64,000 nt of DNA from Budorcas taxicolor (taxonomy: Eukaryota > Chordata > Mammalia > Artiodactyla > Bovidae): the NCBI RefSeq assembly GCF_023091745.1, contig NC_068910.1, forward strand, positions 45,061,272 to 45,125,271, written 5' to 3'. The notes below the pieces were generated by a model. It was given only the letters and a program-made list of their open reading frames with translations, had not been told where the DNA came from and ran no database searches. This document shows positions 44,167 through 52,393 of this stretch, one piece after another. The translations under genes and the position numbers were made by a program. How positions within the stretch are numbered: the stretch's first letter is position 1; every line of letters begins with the position of its first letter.

Positions 44167-45460
44167 GAGGATTTAGGGTCAATTTTTGGGCCCAGTAATC
44201 ATTTATTGTTTTCTCTGGTCGGTACAGAATTTTTGGCACGACTGCTACCATAACACAGAATTTTTCTTTGGGATCAAAGATTGAGCTATGTAAGCATGGA
44301 GTCAGCCCCGTGTGTAAACAGACCCACCATCCTCCCATTCGTGATATTAGCCACCTGGCTATGGGCAAGTCCGTAGGCTCAACGACATGCGCCCACAGTG
44401 GAGACCTCTCTGATAATACCTTGCCCATATATAACCCTTTTTTCCATACCTCTCTCATTGTAAGGCCTACTTTTTGGTCTCCCCATTGACAATGAGGAGG
44501 ATCGGTGCCGTTGGCCAGGTCATAAGAGGCATTGAGGCCTACTGCCTCGTAATAAGGGGGAATTAAGTTGTAACATAACCAACAGGATTTAGTTGCCTCA
44601 GGATGGGTTTGATTTAAGGTAGCATAAGCTGCCTTTACTAATTTCCTTAGTGGATCTGTTTGTCCGAGTTTAGCAAGGGGGCCCGCCTCTGGGTCTTTTG
44701 TTGGTCCCTGGGATGTAGGTAGGGAGGTTGTCGGGTAGAGAGTTGCATGGACCTGTTCAACGGGGTTTGGACCGATACTATACATTTGTACCGGTTCTAA
44801 AACTTGACTCACAACAATGATCCCATTATAATATTCCCGGTATGGGAACCCGTCAGTTCTGGTCTGAAGCCCCCATGATATCCCGTTGACCCAGGCCTTT
44901 TCTTTTTTTGCTTTGTCAATGTTAAACCTTATTTTTACCTGGGCAAAGTTATGATCCTTTTCCCAATCGGAGTATGGAGGTACGGGTCCTACAAATGAGA
45001 AGTTAAGCAAGTCCCGATTTCCTACATCCCACCGTCTATACTCTAGAGTCTCCGACCCATCATTGGAAGTTACGCAGTCCCAAGATTTACAATAAGAGTC
45101 CTGTATCCCCCCACAGATCTTCCAGTTATGCCTGGGCCCACCTGGACATGCCCAGAATGCATGATTCCGGAGCTTGCCCCTCTTCCAGGGTACATTTACC
45201 ACCGGCTTAAGGTCAAAGTATAAGTCTGGCCACCAAGTATTTGGTGGATGTATTGCGGTGGTGGAGTTAAGCATCTCACATGTTAGTCCATTTTGCAGTT
45301 TCCAGGTGATTCTGACGGGTTGGTGTGGGTTCACGCTGGCAGCTTCGGAGCAGAGTAACATGGTCATCCATAAGATGGTCCAGACGAGTTGTCTTGGTCC
45401 TGTTGACGACGCCGGAGCTTCAGCCTCAGGGGGTTGGACGGGTGCAGAGACGCTTCCCAT
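44039..45460 (-). pseudogene. env: Endogenous retrovirus env, surface subunit (SU)
   Basis: A 473-codon open frame starting at 45460. It has a signal-peptide-like segment (LVWTILWMTMLLC, about 25-37), several N-X-S/T glycosylation sites, a Cys/Trp-rich receptor-binding-type N-terminal half and a Pro-rich hinge (about 230-260). The CWLC (CXXC) motif at 293-296 is of the kind that links SU to TM in gammaretroviruses. The start overlaps the 3' end of the integrase frame by 97 bp, a usual gammaretroviral arrangement. The last ~35 codons are out of frame after the A-run at 44157-44166 and are not genuine Env. It is a near-complete but broken env. Confidence 0.93.
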
Positions 45461-46497
45461 TCTTTTTTAGCGTCTTCTTGCTCTGCTGAAGTAGCTCGGC
45501 GTACGTGGTTGCAGTGCACCCAAGGCCCGATACCGTCGACCTTTAGGGCAGTTGGGGTGGTAAGAAGAACAACATAAGGACCTTTCCATTTGGGTTCTAG
45601 TGCCTTGGTTTGGTGCCTTTTGACCCATACCCAATCTCCTGGGCCAATGTCATGTGAGGGAATAGTTCCCTTATTTTGACCCACATGTATTTCCCGGAGC
45701 AGTTTCCAGACACAAGAGTGCACCTTGCTTAAGGCCATCAAGGCCTCTTGGAATTGTCCCAATGTGGGAGGCGGTAGTTTTTTCCCTTCAAATATTGGAC
45801 ATACAGGGGGAGGTCTCCCATACAGAATTTTAAATGGGGTCAGATTAAGTTGATAAGGAGTATTACGTGCACGGAAGAGGGCGAAGGGAAGGAGGGTCAC
45901 CCAGTCCCCGCCAGTCTCTATAGCCAATTTAGTTAAAGTTTCTTTTAGGGTCCGACTCATTCTTTCTACTTGCCCTGAGCTCTGTGGACTGTATTCACAA
46001 TGTAACTTCCATTTAGTCCCCAGGGCTAGGGCAAGGCTCTGAACTATTTGACTCACGAAAGCAGGTCCATTTTCAGAGCCTATGCTGGGAACTATATCTT
46101 CTAAAATCTTTTTCGCCACTATCATCCCGGTTTTTCCCTTTGTAGGAAAAGCCTCCACCCACCCTGAGAAGGTATCCACCAACAGTAACAAGTACCGGTA
46201 ACCATACTTGCCTGGCCTTACCTCGGTGAAATCTATTTCCCAGTGTTGCCCTGGTCCTTCTCCCTGATACCTCAGTTCTGCATGTTGTCCTTTTCCTGGC
46301 CTCATCTGTTGACACGCCTTACAAGCATGCACTATGTTCTTTACAGTTGTCTGGTGCCGGGGAAATCGCAGGCACGCAGTTTGAAAGATCATCAGAGTCT
46401 TCTTTTTTCTCAGATGAGTAGACAAGTGCAAATGCTCACATAGTTGCCGTCCCAACTGAGCAGGGAGTATCAGTAGCCGTCTGAGTCTCGGTACCAT
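45364..46497 (-). pseudogene. pol: Endogenous retrovirus pol, integrase region
   Basis: A 377-codon open frame in a different phase from the upstream RNase H part. It shows the His/Cys zinc-binding region (HLHLSTHL through CKACQQ, about 22-64), the catalytic core with Asp in WEIDFTE, and the third catalytic Glu in SSGQVERM. At the second catalytic position the sequence reads SENGPAF, with Glu where the family has Asp, and the stretch before it looks several residues short. The C-terminal domain (GDWVWVKRH, WKGPYVVLL) follows and overlaps env. The first codons of this frame may be out of frame because of an indel near 46470-46490. Confidence 0.93.
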
Positions 46498-47272
46498 CCA
46501 TCTTTACCTTTTTGAAGGTTGGTGTGTTCTTGGATCCAAGCAAGGTCTGTGGATGAATACTCAGGGGTTGGGGGCAGAGTTCCCATACCTGGAGGTGGAA
46601 GTCCGATCGCCAACACAGGGGTGATGAAATCTTCATCAGCTACTTTTCGAGCTGCCAGGTCTGCGGCATGATTCTCTCGTGCCGTGGGGCTGTCACCCTT
46701 TTGATGTCCAGGTACGTGTACTATTGACACAGCCCGAGGCATCTGTACAGCCTCTAAAAGTCTACAGATTTCAGGCAAATTTTTAATTTTTTTTTCCTTT
46801 CAGCTGTCAAAAACCCCCGTTCTCGATATATTGGGCCCTGGATGTGTACCGTGCCAAAAGCATAGCGACTGTCAGTGAAAATAGTTATTTTTTTTCTTTT
46901 GGCTCTCTCTAATGTTTGAATCAGGGCAATTAACTCTGCCTTTTGTGCTGAGGTATCCGGGGGAAGGGCCTCTGCCCATATCGTCTGTCCAGAGTCATCT
47001 ACTACTGCGGCTCCCGCCCGTCTCTGTCCATCTTTCGCATAACTGCTGCCATCTGTGAACCATTTTAGCTCACTGTTATCCAGTGGCGTATCGGTTAAGT
47101 CCTTTCGTATTGCTGTTACCCCAGCCAGTATCTCATCACAATCATGGAGGGGGCTGTTTTCCTCCGGATTGGGCAAAAGAGTGGCTGGATTTAGAGTGCA
47201 GGGCGTTTGGAAATGAATCCGTGGGGTGTCGAGTAGCAAGGCCTGGTAGTGCGTCAAGCAGGCATTAGAAAT
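46470..47272 (-). pseudogene. pol: Endogenous retrovirus pol, RNase H region
   Basis: Frame one (47257 to 46754) carries the RNase H catalytic motifs FTDGSS, AELIAL and TDSRYA. The frame then breaks at the A/T homopolymer 46787-46795. The continuation (46778 to 46470) in another phase has the last motif region GDSPTARENHAADLAAR and the spacer toward integrase. The motifs are present, but one frameshift splits them, so no single product is possible. Confidence 0.93.
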
Positions 47273-48625
47273 CTATTTACCTGGGGGTTGCTTTAAAACT
47301 CTCTCTATGGCATGAGGAGTGTAGACCAAGAGTCTCTGTCCATAAGTCAGTTTATCAGCATCATGGACTAAGAGCGCGGTGGCCGCGATGATACGGAGGC
47401 AAGGTGGCCATCCGGCTGCCACTGGGTCCAGTCTCTTGGAAAGGTAAGCTACAGGTCGCTTCCATAGTCTCCATCTCTGTCTTAGTACCCCTTTTCCTAT
47501 CTCCCGCTTTTCATCTACAAATAATTGGACAGGCTTAGATGGATCAGGGAGGGCAAGGGCAGGAGCTTCTAGCAAGGCTCGCCTGAGCTCTTAGAAGGCC
47601 TCTTTCATTGGCTCAGTCCATTTCCAGTCCTTGTTTTCTTTGGTCCCTTTATATAGGGGCCTGGCCTTTTTTACAAACCCCAAGATCTATAACTGGCAAT
47701 ATCCCACAGTTCCCAGAAATTCTCTCACTTGTCTAGGGTTAGCTGGCTCAGGGATCTGGAGGATGGTTTCTTTCATAGCCTGTGTTAGCCACCTCTGGCC
47801 CTGCTTTATCTTATAACCGAGGTATGTAACCTCTCGCTTGGCAATCTGGGCCTTTTTGGCACTGGCCCTGTAATCTAAAGTCCCCAAGGTTTGGAGAAGG
47901 TCCCCTGTTGCCTCTTGGCACTCTTTCTCTGTAGCTGCTGCCAGCATAAGGTCATCAACATATTGTAATAAAACAGTGGTAGGGTGTTCAACCCGATACT
48001 CACGGAGGTCTTCATCCAGGGCCTCATTAAATAACGTGGGCGAGTTTTTGAAACCCTGTGGTAAGCGAGTCCATGTCAGCTGCACAGGGGTCTGACCGCC
48101 GTCTTCCTGCCATTCGAAGGCAAAGATCTCTTGGCTTGCGGGGGCAAGAGGCAAACTGAAAAAGGCATCTTTTAAATCTAAAACAGTATACCAAATGTAG
48201 TTTGAAGGCAAGTTGCTTAGCAATGTATAAGGGTTAGGAACTGTAGGATGAATATCACTCACCTGTTTGTTGACTTCTCGTAGATCTTGAACTGGTCTAA
48301 AATCAGTTCCCCCAGGCTTTTTCACAGGCAACAGGGGCATGTTCCATGGGGACCGGCACCTTTTCAGGACCCCAGCGTCTATGAGGCGTTGTACATGAGG
48401 AGTAATTCTTTGTCGAGCCTCTTGACTCATGGGATACTGCCGTACCCTCACCGGGGAAGCACTGGCTTTCAGTTCCACAATGATAGGGGGCCTCTGTTTG
48501 GCCAGTCCCATTCCTGCTGTTTCAGCCCAGGCCTGAGGGTATCTTTGAACCCATGGTTGTACTTCGGGGCTTATTGTTGCTGGGGCCTCTGGCAAGTAGA
48601 GTCTGTATTCATCTTTTAATGCCAG
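47273..48625 (-). pseudogene. pol: Endogenous retrovirus pol, reverse transcriptase region
   Basis: Reads in one phase from the PR/RT junction (about 48625) through fingers and palm: LKDAFFSL carries one catalytic Asp, LPQGFKNSP follows, and the YVDD active site is at 47951-47962. The frame then meets TAG at 47689-47687, TAA at 47593-47591 and TAG at 47275-47273, all in the same phase, so the thumb/connection segments are in frame but separated by stops. The palm motifs are intact in sequence, yet a full-length enzyme cannot be read from this copy. Confidence 0.94.
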
Positions 48626-49000
48626 AGGCAGGACCTGAAGAGGATGCCCGGTCCCATCTAGAACCAACACTTGTCCGTGGTCAAAATGAATTTGGGCATT
48701 CACTTTAGACAGTAAATCCCTTCCCAACAAGGGCGCTGGACACTCAGGTATCACCAGAAAAGAATGGGTTACCTGGTGGGCCCCCAAGTTCACATGCCGT
48801 TTTGTAGTCCATCCATATCATTTAGTCCCGGTTGCTCCCTGCACCCAGCTACTTTTCTTAGACATGGGTCCATCTTTTTGGTTTAAGACTGAGTATTGGG
48901 CTCCCGTGTCCACCATGAAGCCAACCGGTTTCCCCTCCACATTTATGTTACCCAGGACTCGGGGAGGAACTTCGAGCCCTGACCCCCCTAGTCGCTATCC
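48626..49000 (-). pseudogene. pro: Endogenous retrovirus protease region
   Basis: Retropepsin active site DTGA at 48910-48899 (minus strand), preceded by GKPVGFMV. The flap-to-C-terminal region has LLGRDLL near 48730. An in-frame TGA lies at 48820-48818, between the active site and the C-terminal helix. PR is in the same phase as RT, consistent with a gammaretroviral pro-pol. Confidence 0.92.
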
Positions 49001-49089
49001 TCACCTGCATAGAGGATATGACTGTCTGGAGAGGGAGTCTTGTTCTTGGGGTTCTTGGGCCCCTCTTTTAGATTTTTTTGGGGGCATTT

Positions 49090-49210
49090 ATCTTTCTAAT
49101 GTCCAAACTCTTTACAAAACGCACATTGGTTTTTCTCAAGCTTACGCCTTGTCGTTTTTTCTTCAGTTTTTGAGTCCAGTTTTTTCCCTTTTTGGAACCT
49201 GTTTTTGTTT
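49090..49210 (-). pseudogene. gag: Endogenous retrovirus gag, nucleocapsid remnant
   Basis: A zinc-knuckle pattern CX2CX4HX4C (Cys codons at 49125 and 49116, His at 49101) is recognisable but holds a TAG codon at 49098-49096 directly after the His. It lies in a different phase from the main gag frame, which ended at 49211, so at least one indel lies between them. Confidence 0.9.
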
Positions 49211-50692
49211 TCAGCCCCAGCAAAAAAATATCTGGGCTAGCTCTTTTTGATTTTTACGGTTTTCTTCAGCTCTAAATTCTCTTTCTTCTCTTCTAATGCG
49301 GTCCTCTCTCTCTTCTGGGGTCTCTCTATGATTAAAAACTCTCTCGGCTGCCCTCACTAGATCTTGCAAGGATTGTTCACTTAACCTCTCTGTCTTTTGT
49401 AACTTTCTTTTAATATCAGGGGCTGCTTGATTTACAAATGCTAACATAACTGCCGCTCGTGACTCATCTGCCTGTGGGTCCATAGGGGTATACTGTCTAC
49501 AAGCTTCCATTATCCTTTCAAGGAAGGCTGCTGGGCTCTCATTTGGCTCCTGTCTCACTGAATTTATTTTGGCCAAATTAGTTGGCTTCCTGGTGGCCGC
49601 TCTAAGGCCGGCCATAAGAGTCTGGCGGTACACTCGGAGACGCTCCCTACCTTCAGCGCGTTCGAAGTCCCAGTTGGGTCGTACCAAGGGGAACCCCTCC
49701 TCAATGAGGTTAGGCTGTATTGTGGGCCTCCCATCCACCCCTGGCACATTCTTCCGAGCTTCTGACAGGATCCGCTCGCTCTCCTCTGTAGTGAAAACCA
49801 CCTGTAACAGTTGCTGACAATCATCCCAAGTGGGATTGTGAGTAAAAAGGATAGACTCTAAAAGATCAATAAGACCCTGCGGTTTTTCAGAGAAGGAGGG
49901 AGTCTGGGTTTTCCAGTTGTACAAATCACTAGTGGAGAAGGGCCAATACTGATATGTCCGCTCTCCACCCTCTCTGGCTGGCCCCGCCCGGACCGGAAAC
50001 GCGTGAACGGTGGAGGAGGGGACTTCTGGGTCTTCTTTTTCTGCTATGCTGGTCATTTCCCTTGTTATTCCCCGAGTTCCCTGGGCGGGGCCCCCTTCTC
50101 TGGGAGGAGCTGAAGGCTCGGCTCTCCTCCTGGCTTCTCCCGATGAAACCTGTGGAACCTGTGGAAGCAAGGGCGGATGTGGATCCGCATACGGAGGTGG
50201 GAACAATTCGGTCTCCAGATCTATCAGATTAGGATACAGAGAAGATTCCTGGAAGACCGGCTTTGGTCGATTCTCGTCCTTTTCTCCTTCTTTTTCTTCG
50301 GAAGCCTTCATGACTAGCACCTGTGGGCTTGGCAAGGTTGGAGTTGGGAAAGAGGGACGGGGAGCTTTAGGAGGTTTAGAAGGAGCGAGAACAAAAGGTT
50401 TAAGCCATTCCGGCAGGTTTCTCACTAGATCCTGCCAGACCAGAATGTAGGGAGTCTGATCTGGGTGCCTGGCAGGACTAGGAGTAAGCACCCTCTCTTT
50501 AACTGCCTGGATAATTTGGGGATTGAAGGTTCCCTCTTGTGGCCATCCGACGTCAAAGGTGGGCCACTCGGCGGAACAGAAAATCACCAGTTTGCTCTTC
50601 TTCACCAGTAACGAAAGATTCTGAGCTCTAGACTTGAAATCAGAGAAGTGGTTAATCATAAGAGATAAAGGAGTAGAAGTTGTTTGTCCCAT
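49211..50692 (-). pseudogene. gag: Endogenous retrovirus gag (MA-p12-CA)
   Basis: From the ATG at 50692 the frame reads MGQTTSTP, whose Gly2 is the N-myristoylation signal of gammaretroviral matrix, and stays open for about 493 codons. A PPPY late-domain motif (LFPPPYADP) lies in the p12-like region. The capsid starts near YWPFSTSDLYNWK, and the major homology region is around QEPNESPAAFLERIMEACR. A charged, Arg/Glu-rich segment near the capsid end leads to a premature frame end at 49211, before the nucleocapsid. The frame is remarkably intact up to that point. Confidence 0.94.
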
Positions 50693-50848
50693 GATCACAG
50701 AAAAGTACACTGGGAGCCAACAGAGCACACAAAGAGCAACGCAGACACCACAAATAGACAAACAGATAACAAACGCAAGGTGGCCACCGACAATGCACTC
50801 AATCTTACCTGCAGGATGTTCACAGAGCCAGCCACCTCCCCGGCACAA
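50693..50848 (-). CDS. In-frame N-terminal extension of gag (glyco-Gag-like leader)
   Basis: Fifty-two codons upstream of the MGQ start are open and in frame with gag from an ATG at 50848. They include a Cys-rich hydrophobic stretch (about 23-52, LAFVICLSICGVCVALCVLC) directly before the Gag start. Gammaretroviruses such as MLV make a minor membrane-anchored glyco-Gag from an upstream start, usually CUG. By position and hydrophobicity this looks comparable. Whether it is translated is unknown. Confidence 0.55.
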
Positions 50849-51098
50849 TACTGGGCCTTGGCCTTACGCTGGACCTAATCTAGTAACCAGAGCCAGCCGC
50901 CTCCCCAGCATGATACCGGGCCTCGGCCTTACGCCGGACTTGCCTCTGCACTTTACACCCAGATGCCTCCCCAGTACGATACTGGACCCCAGACTTAATC
51001 TGGGCTTCTGCAATGTTAGCACCGGTGCTCAGAGCTCTTATCTCCTAACGAGGTTACTCCCTTCTACCAAGAGAGTTGTCCTCCCCGGTGGGACGGAG
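50693..51098 (-). promoter_or_regulatory. Proviral 5' leader with three ~65-bp repeats
   Basis: The region between the primer-binding site and gag, where gammaretroviruses keep splice donor and packaging signals. Three imperfect copies of a ~65-bp unit are visible, marked by cctcccc at 50835, 50900 and 50966, each followed by a related 'ata(c/t)(c/t)ggg'-type block and a 'cttac/ctta' block. I could not assign individual packaging elements. Confidence 0.75.
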
Positions 51099-51116
51099 AT
51101 CCCGGACGAGCCCCCA
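51099..51116 (-). promoter_or_regulatory. Primer-binding site for tRNA-Pro
   Basis: Minus strand TGGGGGCTCGTCCGGGAT, identical to the 18-nt tRNA-Pro site of murine leukaemia-type viruses, two bases (TT) after the 5' LTR. This fixes element orientation and class. Confidence 0.96.
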
Positions 51117-51118
51117 AA

Positions 51119-51340
51119 TGTTATGCACCGAGCCCGTATCTCCGAACCGACCGAGAGAGCAAGTCCACCACAGTAATGCAAAGGCAAGAAGGGAGTTTAT
51201 TTCTAGCGTGCTAGGGCCCAAGTCTCTTCCAGCACAGTGTAGCTGGCGTTACATGATTGGCCAGGCAGGATGAGCGCATGTCCTGTCTCTTTCTGGTAAA
51301 CATGACTCAGGTCCTAGAGCCCGTCGTTTGGTCCCTAACA
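51119..51340 (-). repeat. 5' LTR (222 bp, lacks a 74-bp TATA-containing block)
   Basis: Aligns over its whole length with the 3' LTR except for one 74-bp gap at 51239/51240 (cagtg|tagctgg), equal to 43356-43429. The missing block contains the TATATAA box and probably the transcription start. CCAAT (51256-51260) and the AATAAA signal (51196-51201) remain. Five substitutions separate the two LTRs. Confidence 0.96.
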
Positions 51341-51345
51341 GTGAC
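51341..51345. repeat. Provirus target-site duplication, right copy (gtgac)
   Basis: Partner of 43230-43234. A 5-bp duplication is within the 4-6 bp range known for retroviral integrases. Confidence 0.9.
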
Positions 51346-52318
51346 AAAGATGCTACCCGGCTGGTTGCTGTGGCTCATCTCTCTTGCTCTTGCCACCCGC
51401 CTTCCTAGGTGTGTCTCTGGGAGGGTAGGGAGCCTCAGATTCCGGGGCACAGAGAGGCTTCCAGGGCTGGGCTGCTAGTTGGGTTGGGTCCCTTTTTACT
51501 GGGTGCTGACCCCTCCATCCAGGCATCTTCTCTGTGGGGTGGGGAGTGGCAGGCCTGGCAGGGCAGAGAGGAAAGAGCACGTGCCCTGGCAGCTCGCTGT
51601 TAGTGACGCTGGGCCTGCCTGTTGTAGGACTCCTATTCTAAGCAGGGTGGGCAGGCACTGTGCCTCCCGGGCCGCCCAGATTACCAGGTTGGGGGTGGGA
51701 GATACTGGACTCTCTCTTTTGTAAGAAAGTGGTAGGGACCTAAGATGTGCTGGTGCTGTGCAGTCCTCTCAGCACCTTTCTGAGTTCCGCTTTTGTTGCC
51801 TCTCCTGGTATTTCTGGAGTTCGTAGGTGTGCTTCCTGACGTGGCGGGGGGAGGTGGGGTGTAGGAGAAACAAGTCTTTGCCATCTTGTTGGGACCAGAA
51901 GTCCCTCATGACATCTTTAAATGTGATATTTACAATTGTGTCATGGTCTGTATGTGGGTTGGAAAAGAATGTCTAAACAAGAGACAGAATGAGAGGAGAA
52001 TAGAGTCTATTAGAACAGGAACAGCAGGTCGGCTTAAGGGAGAGCATATGATTTTCCTGGGTTGGTAGCCAGTTTTAATAGCCTCAAGACAAAGAAAATT
52101 CCTGCTAGAAGGGTGGCATTAGGTGATTGGTTAGGGTGGGTATTTTTACCTAATAAGGGGTCAGGTAGCTGACCAGTTTAGATCAGGAGGGCTCATGACA
52201 ATGGTTGCTTATGGGGCTCTCTGAATTCCAGAGATGACCTTGGTATGAGGCTCCACAAATTGTAATAAAGTTCAGTGACACAATATTAAATATTGCTCTC
52301 TTTTTTTTTTTTTGGCAG

Positions 52319-52393
52319 TTCAACTTTCTGAATTGCTTTGCCTCACTTTTCTACATTGCCTTTGTCTTGAGGGATATGAAGCTTTTGCGTCAG
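52319..52393 (+). CDS. ANO10: ANO10 exon 8 (residues 407-431; TM5)
   Basis: The acceptor has an uninterrupted run of 13 T before ggcag|ttcaac; the donor is cgtcag|gtgagt. 75 nt, phase 0 at both ends. Encodes FNFLNCFASLFYIAFVLR and then DMKLLRQ, the conserved TM5 segment of the anoctamin channel/scramblase core. The exon lies about 1 kb downstream of the provirus. Confidence 0.97.

Larger units (their letters stand above)
43235..51340 (-). mobile_element. Class I (gammaretrovirus-like) endogenous provirus, antisense in ANO10 intron 7
   Basis: An 8106-bp provirus flanked by the 5-bp direct repeat gtgac (43230-43234 and 51341-51345). Read on the minus strand the order is 5' LTR, tRNA-Pro primer-binding site, leader, gag, pro, RT, RNase H, integrase, env SU, env TM, polypurine tract and 3' LTR. 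Family assignment follows from the tRNA-Pro site, the MGQ Gag start with a PPPY motif, YVDD RT, Env CWLC and CX6CC motifs, and pol-env overlap. The 222 alignable LTR bases differ at five positions, all transitions and three at CpG sites, which suggests a young insertion. It is defective: nonsense codons in NC, PR and RT/connection, a changed integrase residue, frameshifts in gag, pol and env, and a 74-bp gap in the 5' LTR. Confidence 0.97.
41265..52318 (+). other. ANO10: ANO10 intron 7, enlarged by a provirus
   Basis: 11.05 kb, of which 8.1 kb is the endogenous retrovirus at 43235-51340. Without it the intron would be about 2.9 kb. 41265-42550 and 51346-52300 hold no recognised gene. Two CHR-type SINEs lie just left of the provirus. 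Confidence 0.85.

Noticed and set aside
50823..51007. Regular repeats in the proviral leader, considered as a CRISPR-like array
   Set aside because: Only three imperfect copies with no unique spacers, inside a retroviral leader in a mammalian genome.
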